NCBI RefSeq assembly: GCF_019649055.1
Contig: NW_026570295.1
Span: 558,001-622,000 of the forward strand
Length of the DNA: 64,000 nt
Reading direction: 5' to 3'
From: Paramacrobiotus metropolitanus
Lineage: Eukaryota; Tardigrada; Eutardigrada; Parachela; Macrobiotidae
Every line of letters starts with the position of its first letter. Position 1 is the stretch's first letter. The notes under the pieces are model-generated. The model ran no database searches, was not told where the DNA came from, and worked only from the letters and a program-made list of their open reading frames with translations. Shown here piece after piece: positions 29,817 to 42,118 of this stretch. A program made the position numbers and the translations under genes.

Positions 29817-30715
29817 TCAGCACTCAGTATCATTTATCGAGTATTCTGTTTGATTAAAATTTATAGATGCGGATCCATTGGGGATTTCAACAGCGCAGTC
29901 AATCGGCAGAAAAAGGTCTTCTCTAAACATTTCGCTGTTTGCCCAACTAAACTGGAAAGCGTAGACCTCGAAGGTTTGAACGTGGTCACGCAACAAGGCA
30001 GTGTTCTCGTTCCACCAGCGGCGAAACCAGGCAAAGTCACATCCGCAGTGCAGGCGGAACAGATAGTCTTTGTGGTTTTGCTGGAAAACAGGTGTCGGTA
30101 CCCAGCGAAATTGTGCATCACGGTGTTTTTGTACGCCTCTCTCCAACGCCACAATCCGCAAATCAGGTAGATCGCTAAATGCGTCTCTCTCTAACGTACG
30201 AATTGTAACATTAGTATAAACAATGCTTCGCAGTTTTTTGGATCGTTGGAAGTCTTTCCTCCGGACGTCGAGATCCGTGCAGTCTTGCAAGATATGCTCT
30301 AGCGCATTGAAGAAGTCAAATTCATATAACATGTACGTCGACCGGACGCTCACACATCCAAAGATTCCGAAACTTACAACCTGATTTCGAATTGACTGCA
30401 AATCCACAGCGGTAAGGTGAGATGCAGCATCCCCAGAAATCCAGATATCGATGGGTCGTGAGTAAAACTTTGTCGACCCTGCCGCCGTCAGTCGCGCATG
30501 CTCTGCCATTCCCTCGGGAGTTTCACAGCCCACGTCCACTCCTGCAACGCCATCATACCAAGATTCGCAACCGTAGACTGCAGCATTGAGCGGCAGGCAG
30601 CCCAAAGAGAATCGTAAATGGCACTCTTCAATAGTGCCCTTTACGGTTCCCATTACAGGGAATTTTTCCTGGTCGCCGCTGCTACTTTTGCATCCGGGAT
30701 TCCATTTTTCTGGAT
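29817..30715 (-). CDS. LRR protein, type I, main exon (paralogue of the gene at 51.1 kb)
   Basis: The exon begins after TTTCAG at 30716-30720 in phase 1; the earlier signal-peptide exon is not found, and a (TA)n tract lies in the intron. About 298 residues are visible. Leucine-rich repeats lie at about 115-195 (LDVRRKDF, LRSIVYTNVTIRTLERDAF, SDLPDLRIVALE). A C-terminal cap with LHCGCDFAWFRRWW follows the LRRCT pattern, plus paired Cys near both ends. No transmembrane helix follows, so the protein is probably secreted. It pairs with the type II gene upstream at 31.5-32.3 kb, on the same strand. Confidence 0.7.
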
Positions 30716-30741
30716 CTGAAAGCAAGTGAGTCAACTTATAA

Positions 30742-30744
<3 letters not shown>

Positions 30745-30834
<90 letters not shown>
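30745..30834. repeat. (TA)n microsatellite
   Basis: About 45 uninterrupted TA units inside the presumed first intron of the type I LRR gene. The Tyr-Ile open frames over it are artefacts. Confidence 0.98.
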
Positions 30835-30837
<3 letters not shown>

Positions 30838-31484
30838 GTGTTGTTCGGTTTTTGCTGTTTTGGGTGAGACGAAAAACATTTAAAAAAGAGAGAACGACAT
30901 TCGCTGCCGTGCGCCTCCGCGTGGACTAACGGTTCCTCTCATGATTGTTTTATGCGAAAATCGTTTTTTCCCATAATTTCAACATAATCAACTGAAAAGC
31001 TTTGCCCGTTTGCGCATTCTTCCATAATTCAATCACCTCACTGCATCATCCCGCGTGTGTAACCGGCACACCCAACCGCCGTAAATTTTGTTAGTTCACT
31101 TGTAGTACTGTACTCGCACATTTTTATATGCTGTGAAGTGTCCACGTTTCTGCCAGACTGTGTTTGCGCAGGTTTTGCCAGCTTACGCATGGTTTTCGTT
31201 TTTCCAAACGTCTATTAAACCGCACATCAGTCATTTAATTTTAAGTAGTGTACGTACAATGTACGTTCTAGTACAAGATGTACAAGTACAAGTACCACGT
31301 GAATCTGATTTATTGCCCGTAGTTCCGGCTAATGCACGGTAGCAACGATAATGTCCTTTGTTGTTGTCATGTTTATTGTTCAGCGACTATTTATTTAGCT
31401 GGCTTCCAGCAGGTTAATAGTAAAATACGTGTTACACAGTCGCTACATACATGAAATTTTACTAACCTTCTGAAAAGCAGTTAG
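30835..31484. other. intergenic or intronic stretch
   Basis: The missing first exon of the type I LRR gene may lie here, but I could not find a convincing signal peptide with a phase-1 donor. Nothing else is recognised. Confidence 0.4.
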
Positions 31485-32326
31485 TTAGATTTTCCGTGAC
31501 TTACACCGCTCCTCATTGGCTGAAAAAATCGGTTGTGAGTTGTCCATAGTGTGGAAACCAGTATGGAACGGATTCGTGGCGCAGTTAACCGGCAAGAAAA
31601 CGCTCTCTTTAACAAAAACGCTGTTCTCCCATGAACCGTAAGGGGTTCGATATATTTCTCCCTCCGCAGCCTGACGCAGTAGCCCGTTCACCTGCCACCA
31701 GTCGCGGAACCATTCGTACTCGCAACCGCAATGCAGTCGCGCCAGGTAATCCCGGACTCGATCATCAAAAACCCCCATTTCACTGAAACCGCTTTCTAGT
31801 GATAACAATCGCAACGCCGGAAGATCGCTGAAGGTATCCACTTCCAGAAACTGTAGTGTCGTGTTATGGAACTCAATCAGTCTGAGTTTGCTGGATTGCC
31901 AGAAATCCGCTCGTCGCACGTCCAAATTTGTGCAGTGTGCCAGTGCGAAGTGCAGCAGATTCGGCATACGGAACTGTGCCAACTTCTTCGTTGAGCGCGG
32001 AGCGATGCAGTTATACAAGCCGAAGACAATAGTTTGCTTGCGTACTGGAGAAAGGTTAGCAAAGCTGACGTAATCTCCGTCGAATAAACCAATGAAAACC
32101 GCTTTGATCGGCGGTTTAGACAAGGCATTGGCTAACTGTTGGAGCTCTTGCGCGTCGACTTCAGGTTTGCACAATAAATGCAAACCTTGGTCCAGGGTGC
32201 AATTATCGATGGCGTATCCGTTCCAACCGCAGTTGGCAGAGAACTGTAGCGCGCACTGATCCCGGGTCATTGGTTCGGTGGAAAACTGCGGAAATGGCAC
32301 GGAGAACTCAAAAGGGTCCGTTTCGG
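31485..32326 (-). CDS. LRR protein, type II, main exon (paralogue of the gene at 52.3 kb)
   Basis: The exon starts after CATTGCAG at 32327 in phase 1. It carries the N-terminal Cys cap STEPMTRDQC..., four to five LRRs (SPVRKQTIVFGLYNC, LDVRRADFWQSSKLRLIEFHNTTL, FSDLPALRLLSLE) and the C-terminal cap LHCGCEYEWFRDWW. It ends with a short polar tail and stop, so it is probably secreted. It is closely related over its whole length to the 52.3 kb gene and more distantly to the type I genes. Confidence 0.72.
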
Positions 32327-32757
32327 CTGCAATGACAAACGGTTTGTGGAACTACATTGCGTGGACTGCGTTAAGTCACTGCATAGGTAATTTGCAGTTT
32401 GCAGGCTTGCAGCGTCTTCAGTTGGGATCATGTAACGGTCGCTTTCACAGGGGCCAGTTCTGTCCCTTTTTTTCGCTAGCATGTGAGCCAGTTTCCAGGT
32501 AAGTATTCACAGACATTCAAAATATCATTAAAGCAAAAGCTGAAGGGAGGCTAGGCTGTAAGAAGCTACTTTTGTTATTTTCACGCAAAAATTACTGGAA
32601 TTCATGGTTAGATACCATTTTACGCTTTTTATAATATGGATATAATTAATTGCATTTATGAAGATTGTCGCACAGAGTAACAGAGACAATTATCATCTAA
32701 ATAAATATTATGTATGTTATTAGGTCAAGACAGTTGTAACAACTAAAATAACGCTAC

Positions 32758-33080
32758 CTTTATCGTTTCCAAAACTGCGATGGGATAACTGCGTCACAAC
32801 AATGGCGTATATTCCTGCTAATAACGGTTTCTGCATTTTGGATGTTCGATATGCTTTAATCGGTCGATATACTGTAATCACCAAATGCTGATCCTTCCTC
32901 GACAAATCTGTGTCATATACGGAAAGCTTTTGCAAAGCTATGGCTATAACATTTTGCAATGTATTCGGCAATATTTTGCCAGGTAACAAACGATCCCGGA
33001 TCTCGCCTGCCGGCAAAATGTTATCCGCAAAATATTTACGGATACTTTGTAATAGCTGGCACTGGTTGCCCAATAAATCT
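32758..33080 (-). CDS. possible upstream exon of the type II LRR gene
   Basis: A frame ending at a donor (AAAG/GTAGCG, exon end 32758) in phase 1, which matches the acceptor phase of the LRR exon at 32326. It encodes about 105 residues including KLSVYDTDLSRKDQHL and HLVITVYRPIKAY, with no obvious signal peptide in what is visible. Its 5' border is not defined. It does not resemble the equivalent upstream exon at 53.6 kb, so the assignment is tentative. Confidence 0.3.
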
Positions 33081-35040
33081 GAGTCGCAAGATTCTCGTAA
33101 TCTGGTACATACGAGTATTGATGATTACTGCATAATGCATATACATATTCACGTGCGGCTGTCTATAATTTCGCCGTACCGTTTCAATGAAAACTGTTCT
33201 GCACACCAGAAACTGGTTTATGTGCCTTTCGATGCTGATTAATTCTGTGTTTCCGGCGCAATAAATAAATTTGTGGAGACACTAAACATCATTTGCGAAA
33301 GCTGTGAGTGATTCACTTTGCACGTGATCCATTCCTGGTACATAAGTAGCGCTTTCTCATGGAAATGAGCTGCTACAATTTTATTCGAGAATCTGTAACA
33401 AGGAATTATCAAATAACGCAGTTTTTATTGGATTGGAGAGTATAAATCACATTACCATTTCTTCGATTTCACTTCACAGTGTCATGGATTTTGATAATGT
33501 GACGCTGAACGATACCGAATACGAAGTGTACAATTACACCGAGACATACAATTTCACGGCAGAGACCTGTGAGCAGTTGCTGCGCGCTCTGGGCGAATGG
33601 AATATCAGTGTGGAGGAAATCATAACGCAGAAAGCGGATTATTTTAAGCGGGATACTTGCCAGCGACCGCTACTTAATATTGCGCTAATCAGTGAGCACC
33701 CGGTGAAATATGCGTATCTTGCCATTTATCCTATTTTGTTGGCATTATGCACCATCGGGAATCTGCTAACCATCGCCATGTTGCGTGAACGTAATGTACG
33801 CTGCAATAAACGGTCATCCACGGATATTTATCTGGTTGCTTTGGCCGTTTCCGACATCTGTGCAGTGTAAGTCATAGCATTACTAAAACCTGTTGCCTTT
33901 CAGTATCGCAACATAATAAATTTTTGCTTTGATATATTAATTGTTTAAATAAATGTTTTTAAATAACAAGTTTTTTAATAACCAAAAGAATAAAAAAAAA
34001 TGTTGGATTGATAAGTATTGCCTTTGGAGTACGGTTTCATCTGCATTGCGTTTTATTGTCAAGGATTGCTTGGGTTGAAATATTTCTATTGACAAAATAC
34101 TTAATTAGCAGCCTGGTAAATTTAAAAATCGGTCAATCGATACTTGATGTACCTACTCCTAGGATCAGAGAAGTTCGGATCAGAACAAGATCAGCGCATT
34201 GACTGCATCGTTTTGTCATAGGTGGAGTCAGTTGCTCGATTACAGCTCCCTCATCGACGCCGCCGTTGTTGATCCGTATTTTAAATTTTTCTTGAGCGGA
34301 GCCATTGGCGGAGCAGCGTTTGTTGGCGAAATATTTATTAACTTTTCCGACTGGTAGGCTATAAAATACGATTTTTTACATAATGGAGTGATATCACTAG
34401 AATTAGAAGTATACATGTGTTACGATTATGTACGGCAACTGGTATGCTATACACATTAATACGAATTCTTGGAATAGAATAGAATGATATCACTATTTTA
34501 TGATTTACTATAGTTTTTATTATATTTTTGTAGGATATTAATCAGTTTCACGGTTGAGCGGTTGCTTGCCGTTGTGCTGCCGTTGCAGGATGGGAGGATC
34601 GTCAGCCGTAAATGTACGCTTTCCACCGTGTGCTGCCTGTTTGCCCTTGCCGTGCTAGCTGCCGCGTACAATCTGTACGACTATTATTATTTTTATATCT
34701 GGGATGATCTTCGCTGCCCGGTTAGGAATACATAATAATAATTAATAATGTCGGCATAATGTGAATACTGGCTGCACTAACATGATTGTTTTTTAGGCCA
34801 CGTTTTTACAACCCACAAAAGTGCAAAAACGATGGGGTGCGGTACAGAAATATTTTACGGTAATTCTTACACTCGTTCGTAAAATAGTTTGTAGAGTTCG
34901 TAAAAGAGTGTTTATTCTGTGCAGTTTAGCCATGGGATTCTTACCATGGTTAGTTCACACTTCCATGTTTTCACTGGTAATGCTTTTGCTGTCCTTTTTG
35001 CGACCTGGCCTTTGACCATAATATTTAAATTTTCCTTGCA

Positions 35041-35286
35041 CTACATCGATTTCGCCCGTAAATTGCTCAAGCTCGCTTTACGGGCCAGCAGCTTGCTCAC
35101 CAGCAACAGCCGCTCTCTCTGTTCTGTGTCTCTGCTCACTCGATCAGGTGCGCATGGGCCGGCATGGCTAAAGCCGCAAAACCGGTTTTGCGGCTTTAGC
35201 GATGTGCTGATGTCCATTTTACGTGAGTGAGCAATCAGCTGACCTGTACAGTGGGCTTAAGCAGTTTACGGGCGAAATCGATGTAG
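35041..35286. mobile_element. foldback element with a 34-bp perfect palindrome
   Basis: CTACATCGATTTCGCCCGTAAATT... at 35041-35074 is matched in inverse by 35254-35286. Inside, 35167-35200 is a perfect 34-bp palindrome with halves GCTAAAGCCGCAAAACC and GGTTTTGCGGCTTTAGC. Non-coding. Confidence 0.8.
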
Positions 35287-36150
35287 TCCACACAAACACA
35301 AAATAATAAATTTCTATAACTAAAAAGGAAATTAGTGTTATCCGAGGGCGTTTGTTCCAAAATAATAATAGCTTTTCTAATAAGAAAAACATCGAAGTAT
35401 GTATGTATGTATACTACTGCCACACAGGCACTAATGGTAACTAGAAAAAGTAGTTTGGCGTGCATTTGGCAGACCGGAGAGTAGCAGCTTTTCGCTCGTG
35501 CGAGTGATAATAATTTTTAACGGATTACCAGTAGAACTCTTAACAATTACTTAACATATTTATTACTGATCTAAACTTACCAACACGACCAGCCAGCAAC
35601 AGGTTCGTAACGACCTTTCGCAACGACTTACCGTAACGGACAGAAATCAACTAAAGCATTAGTCTTGACTCTTGAATATAAGGGATCTTCGCTTCGCTCC
35701 GGTCGATTTATAATTTATTAAGGTTCTACAGAAACACGACTGATCGTCGTTCAGGAAGGTTGACATGGTAAATAGCAAATACCTGATGCCAAACAAGGTG
35801 ACCTTAGACAATATTCGCGAGAACCATACTCTACAAAGTATATATTTTGCTTTCATTTATACAAGCCAGTTTTAAAAACAAGTGAGCACTACTCTGTACA
35901 ACCGTGAAATAAACACTGGCTTAAGCCATTTACGGCGCACTACGTCACGAAGTTGACGCAACTGCGGTGCAAAAGAGGGAATCTTAGACAGTTTTATGCG
36001 CCACTTCATACGTTACTGTTAGCGGCCTATGTGCAGCACGCTTACAGTGGACACTTGTTTTTGAAACCTGCTCTGTACATTATTGTAAAGGACACAAATC
36101 AATTTACATTTGTTCCGTTATTTTTCAGATAATAGAAAGCAATCTGAAGA

Positions 36151-37383
36151 CTACGAATGCGGTTCCGAATACGAATCCCCGCCTCTTTTGCCTACGTCAT
36201 ACCCCTATTCGTTTCGTAAACCTTCCGTAAAGCACGAAATTTAAGCTTTGAATCGTAGCGTGTCTCCGGATAGCTGTCGATTCTGCCTGTCTTGATGGAA
36301 TTCCGTTTGCTTTGGATTTTAAGCAGAGAAAACATTCCTCTTTTTTATGAGCTTAAAAGTTTTTGAAAACTCTTTTCACAATTTAAAAACAAATTTTTGA
36401 TTGACATGAGGTATCGCAATTGAAATTACGTTAAAAAATGCAATTTGTACGAGTCGTACAGGCGTATGCATCGAGCTCTACCGACCAATAGGAAAATTCT
36501 AAAAGCAGTTGGATCGAGTGCAGCTAGTTAGCTGGCAGTCGCCGACTTGGGCGGTTGAGCGCTTTCGGTCTGAAGCAGTTTTTACCTGACCACTTCGGCC
36601 GCGCTACGTTTCGGGCACTTGTTATCACTTCGGCAACATACAATTCGCCTTGCTCACTTCGGTCCTCACTCTTTTCGGCCACGGTTATTTTGGCTACACG
36701 ACATTTTGGCTTTTATTTTTCTTGTGTCAAGTTGTTACTTAGCGTTTGTTGTAAATTGTAAGCTGCTTATTTACAATTTACAAGAAAACCTTCTGTTACA
36801 TTTATTTTTGAATTATGAGAGGCTGATGGTGAGCTGAAGCTGCAAGTGAACGTGGCCGTCGTGGCGTAATCTGTGTTCTGTTCCAACAAAGTTTGTTTCT
36901 TTTTCTGAATGTGAACTGATAAATGATCTGTTATCAGGTAGACACAACGCAACGCGTCATTACGCAACCATAAATACGCTTAGGTTATAGATAATAGCTT
37001 TATTTGTTGCCTTCTTTCCTAATAAAAGTAGCTTTATTTGTTGCCTTCTTTCCTAATGAAAGTAAGTATTGATCAAATTTTATAGAAACAGATAAAAGCT
37101 GGCAACAATGCATCGACGCATTCATTTATTCTTCTTAGTAGACTGCAAGTTTGCAAATTTTTTAATTATTGATAATAATTAGCATTGGTGGAATTTTGCC
37201 TAAAAGTACATAATGTGGTCGAATGTGAGTGGTGGCCGAATAAACGTAACCGAAGTGTAAATGGCCGAAATCATCGGTACCGACCGTTTCGACATCTGTT
37301 TCGGTCCGAATGCATTGTCAGATCTCGGATGCGGTTACGAACACCATTTCCATCCGTGTTCGTATTCGGTTCCGTATTCGTAG
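36151..37383. mobile_element. candidate 1.2 kb inverted-repeat element
   Basis: The left end CTACGAATGCGGTTCCGAAT and the reverse complement of the right end (CTACGAATACGGAACCGAAT) match over about 25 bp. The right end abuts the GPCR A last exon, where a splice acceptor should be. No transposase is seen. Confidence 0.5.
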
Positions 37384-38578
37384 TGTGTAGATTACTTTCT
37401 AATCCTGCCGATGCTGAATTTTACAATAATCTTTATCCTCAACAGCATCGTCGCTGTCTGCCTGTTCAATCAGCGCCAGTTCCGCGCCCTGTGCGTGCAA
37501 AGCAGCGCCACCAACGCGGATGTGGATGCCGGTAAACTGCTCAGCCATCCAGATGCTGTTGGTCGTGGCCCTCTTCTACATCGTTACCCAGTCGCCCAAG
37601 ATCGTTTTCAACCTGTGGAGTTCTCTCATCGCATACCCGCTCTGCTACACTCCGCTTTCGGAAAGCCAGCACGCCATCATGATGCGCCTTAGTGACCTTA
37701 CGTTTATTACCAATTATTCCTGTAATTTCCTCCTGTATTATGGCGTCAGTGATGCGTTCCGTAACGGATGCCGGCAACTGTGGCAGTCGCAACCGTTCCG
37801 GCGTCTGGACGGGCGGAGCGGCGCGACTACGTGGTCGCCCACGTGGGTGTGCACGCCCACCAGACATCTGGGTGCGTATGATACGCAGCGGGGCGTGACG
37901 AGCGGATTGGAAGCCATGCAACCGGTGCAAAAGCGTTCACTGGAGTCGTTCAGTTCCAGTAAGACCACGTTCAGTACGGTGATGTCGCTCAGTGGAAAAT
38001 CCTCCATTGGAAGTAATAGCAGCGGCGGCAACTGATGCTACAGCGAACACAATGTCCGACTTGCTGAAAATATGCGAAAAATTTGTTTGGTGCTATTAAA
38101 TCAAAGGGGACGAGGGGTAAGAATATGGATGGTGCTTTTTTACAGTGTGGGTTGTGTGATTCACATTCGGCTGACTTCTACTGTCGTAATGCTGTTACGC
38201 GTTTTTATTTCAAACTTCATTTGAACACGTTCGAAGAACATTTAAAGAAAAAAAAATTCATTAAACATTTCCGCTCTTTCAACGGTACCCATAACGGAAG
38301 CGGCATTACCCCGCTGCATCTCTAGAGACAGTCGCTGCCGAAGAAATTCGTGTGAGCGGGCTTCTCCTGAATGAGTCCGGAGACGCTTTCCCAGTTCTTT
38401 AATGATTCAACTTCAACGCAATTCAACTTCTGGAGCAAATAAAAAGAGAGAGCGAGCATCAGGTTTGAATAACTTACAACACCGCTGCACCGCTTAAATG
38501 ACTTCGGCCATTTCCGACTATTCCATATACAGTAATACAGTTTCGTACTCTACCTCAAGTACAAACCTAATACAAGGT

Positions 38579-38905
38579 CACCGCTTACAAGGGCACCGGA
38601 TAACTTTTGGATCCTTGTTTGTAAATAAAACGTTAATCTGTGTATGCACACGGCAAAAAAGGCGCTTGCAACCCGTTTAATGCAGATTATAATATACTGT
38701 ATATCTTGGAAAACTCTAGTGATTGCTTTCTTATTAGAATCATGTTATGATATTTTTAGCGTAGCACATGCAAAATAATTTACAGTATTTATGCCCAGAC
38801 AGTCAACTGTTTGGTGAAAAAACCATCATTTCACAACGGTAGTCGTGGTCCTTTGCATACGTAACCGTACTAATACGTACTCTAAACCACTTGTCGCTAT
38901 TTAAT
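38579..38905 (+). repeat. dispersed repeat R, copy 2 (uninterrupted)
   Basis: Homologous to 25139-25370 plus 25876-25985 without the MITE. It begins CCGCTTACAAGGGCACCGG and contains GTCGTGGTCCTTTGC. Non-coding. Confidence 0.75.
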
Positions 38906-39418
38906 ATGAACAGTATTGTTGACATAATTGGTAGTATGTTGTTTGAGTTCAGAAGGAAGGACAGACGCCTCGAATGCCGAGATTATGGTCATTGGTACTA
39001 CTGCAGGACGTTTTTGCCTCTCCCGTCATTTAGGTCACCGCAAACCTTATTACGTGCGATGGACATACACTAACTTCTTCGGAAAGACGAGGCAACGAGC
39101 CGTTTTTTAAAGTAAGCAGTTATTTACTGATGCAAGAGAAACATGATGAAAGCAGTTACGCAGAAACATTCAATCAGTTATAAGGTTAGCAGCTGAACAC
39201 CTTCAGCGAGTTGTGTGATCCGTCGGCATTCGTGTTCGTGGGATCCGTCAGTGTTGAAGTGTTCGCACAACTGCAGCGCAATCACAAGCTTTTCATTGGA
39301 ATATATACAGAATGCGTAACAGTCCGCACCAACTGAAGGAACTATCTTAGGATGAAATACATAAACTACGTATATACAGTAACAAGTGCATTCCGTCGGA
39401 GAAATCACATCCCTGGCC
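38906..39418. other. intergenic stretch between GPCR copies A and B
   Basis: Tail-to-tail intergenic space. No gene recognised. Confidence 0.5.
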
Positions 39419-42118
39419 TTATATGGAGGATCTCTGGCTAAGAAGACTTTTGTTTGAACTGCTCGACTCCAGACTGCGTTTCTCTACTTGTTGACCCGCA
39501 TCATTTTTGACGGATCGATTAGGCCAGGCCGAACCGCTACGATCTAGAATAAGCCCGAACATCCTCCGCTGACAAAACACTTCTCTGCATCCCCGGCGGA
39601 AGGCACGGCTCACTCCATAGTACAGCAGAAAATTCAGCGAATAATTCACATTGGTAGCGATGGATGTGAAGCGCATAAAGTACACCCGTGTCTCCTCCGC
39701 TACATCGTCATAACAAAACGGACGGTTGATTAAGATCGTCCACAGGTTCCAGACAAAAGCCGGCATTTGGGTAACGACGTAGAAGACCGCCGCCACTAGG
39801 AGCATGTGGATGAGAGGCTTCTCTTTGGCCGCATCGGTGTCGGAGACAGATGAGATGCGGACGTGTAACGCGCGGAATCGTCGCTGGATTAGTAAGTGCA
39901 TGGCCACGATCGTGTTGATAACCAGGATCGCCAGGAAGTTGATTAACGGTTGCGCTACCTGAAAAAGGTACTTGACTAAAAAAGATACTTGACCTTTAAC
40001 AACAAAATTTTCTAATAACACTTTCGTTTTACCAGTACTCATATGATTAAGAATTACAAGCGTCCCTACTGACCACAAAGAAACGCTGTACTTGATTCCA
40101 ATCCTCGTGTAATGGTGACTTCACTGTGAGCCACGCCTATAAGAATTTCAGCAGATATATGAGTTTTATTGGATATGTACATTGCACAGTAGTGCACTGG
40201 TTAAACGTTTTACCGGACATCGTGGATCTTCGTTTGCATAGAACCAGTAATAATCGTACAAGTTGAAGGCCGACGCAGACATGCCCAAGCAGAACACACT
40301 AACGACGATGATGATGGTCCGTTGACGGTTGACAATGCGCCCGTATCTCAGTGGGGAAGCGATGGCCAGCAGTCGTTCTATGCTGAAGACGATCAGGAGC
40401 CTGTAATATTGACGAAATTTTGTATTACCGGCTTATGGCTACGGATTCCAATCCAGTGCTAATTGATCTACGTATATATGAAGATATCCTTTAAAAAAAT
40501 TGGCTGCACCTTACCAGTCGGAAGAGTTAATAAATGTATCCGTTAAAAATGTCGATAAACCAATGCTTCCATTAAGTAAAGTAGAAAATTTCGGATGGTT
40601 TGCCAACACGTCAATTTGCGACAGCTGCAGAGACAGTTGACTCCACCTGTAATTAAAAAAAAAACAGAATCGTCACAGACATCACCATGACCTTGAATTT
40701 ACGAAATAATCATAATACATTTATAAGATTCGCATTTATAATTCTATTAGATCAGTTACATATTTATTGAGCTTGTTTGTTTAATTATTATTATTTTTAT
40801 TTGATGTACTTGTACATATGTAAACCATGTGATTGAGAAGTATTAATAGTTGTACAGTATGTACCATATTAGTAAAGTGAATTATCCCTGAAATTATTGC
40901 AAACTCTGTCTGATTTAAATTATCCAGTTCCATAATATTTTTTAATGAAAAACATTTTCTGTTTTATTTTTGCTGACTTTGTACAGAAAACTAAGAAAAT
41001 GGCGCAAATTACAAGTCTGTTTTTACAGGAATAAAATTGCTATCGAATATTCATTAGAACGCAACGTGAAATGCTACGAGTAGTCCGGCTGCCAAAAGTG
41101 CTTTTAATGTTAACGCTGCCATTATAAGCAGAACATGCTTATGAACCATAACCGTAACTCTTGATTAGATGACTAACTTATAGATTGCATAAGTGCAAAA
41201 TTTTTTCCTTTGACGAAGTGTTACGGAAGTCGGTGCTAAATAGATCTCGGCATGTGCCGCGCCGCAGAAACGGCAACAAGATCAACACCATCGCTCTGCA
41301 TAGCAATCATTCCCATTGTTTTGCGGCTACTGTCTATTGTGTTTACTTCGCCGTTTTCCGTGAGCCATTTATTGACAAAGAGCAAGATGCAGCAGCCTTC
41401 GACACGAGTTTTGTTTAAATATAAGATTCAGTGCAAGAAGAAAAGAAAAATCATAGTCAAAGAAATAAGCCAGCAAAACACATTTTATTCGCTATAAATA
41501 AAATTATATTACAGAAAAATCTAAAAATTTAGCACGTACGCACAAACATTAAGTGGTAGAAAGCTAAAAAATAAAAAAGCGACGAATTTAGCATAGTTTT
41601 TTATGAATTCTCAAAAACGCTTCGATAGCCTTACAAATTGCGCTGCATTAACTACATTTTATTTTGCCTAATTTTAGCAGATTATTTCTCTAATATTCCT
41701 GCTGGGTATTGAGATAGAATAACAGATTGACTTACAGAACGCCCATGTCGGCAACAGCCAGTGCAATCAAATAAATTTCTGCTGACCAGCGTTTACCACG
41801 CCGCACCACATTCTCCCTCCGCAAGATAATAATATTCAGAATGTTCCCCATCGTACACAGCAGCAACGACACCGGATACATGACAATTACCGCGTATTTT
41901 GCCGGGTGTGCGGTGATGGTGGTCATATTCGGCAGCGTCCGGTTGCACCCGTCCCGTGCTAAATCCTCGTTGTCCACCTGCGCTAGCAGCATCTCAACGC
42001 TGACGTTAAAGTCATGCACAGCTCGCAGGAAGTCATCACACGTGCTGAAATTGACACTGACTTCCTCCTTGACGTCCACATAATCGTAGGACGCATTGGT
42101 AAACGGATTCCAATCCAT
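39419..42118 (-). CDS. rhodopsin-family GPCR copy B, four exons (413 aa)
   Basis: Exons 42118-41736, 40646-40515, 40400-40214 and 39958-39419 (383, 132, 187 and 540 nt) join in phase to 1242 nt with GT/AG borders. An N-terminal region with N-glycosylation sites precedes TM1 (YAVIVMYPVSLLLCTMGN) and TM2 (IYLIALAVADMG). The E/DRY position reads SIERLLAI, so the Asp is replaced by Glu and the Tyr by Leu. TM4 follows, then TM5 (FLAILVINTIVAMHLL), TM6 (MLLVAAVFYVVTQMPAFVWNLW) and TM7 (NYSLNFLLYYGVS), typical of peptide-receptor-like class A GPCRs. The ligand is unknown. Confidence 0.85.

Larger units (their letters stand above)
34721..37401. other. expanded intron 3 of GPCR copy A, made of inserted elements
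   Basis: The matching intron is about 255 bp in copy B and 748 bp in copy C; here it is about 2.7 kb. It holds a foldback element (35041-35286), a candidate inverted-repeat element (36151-37383) and a 34-bp tandem duplication near 36990-37065. No host coding sequence is seen. Confidence 0.6.
33484..38035 (+). pseudogene. rhodopsin-family GPCR copy A, disrupted
   Basis: Exons 33484-33866, 34222-34353 and 34534-34720 have lengths 383, 132 and 187 nt, identical to copies B and C, and encode the N-terminus through TM4 (LYPILLALCTIGNLL in TM1 region, VERLLAVVLP after TM3). The last exon (about 37402-38035) encodes TM5-TM7 and the tail. It lacks an acceptor in the correct phase, because an inverted-repeat element ends at 37383. 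It also has a 2-nt deletion after GATGCCGGTAAA relative to copy C, shifting the frame. The donor after exon 3 is weak (GTTAGG). I read it as a pseudogene closely related to copy C. Confidence 0.7.

Noticed and set aside
30726-30929. Tyr-Ile repeat frames over the (TA)n tracts here, at 54.9 kb and at 58.8 kb
   Set aside because: Simple-sequence translation only.
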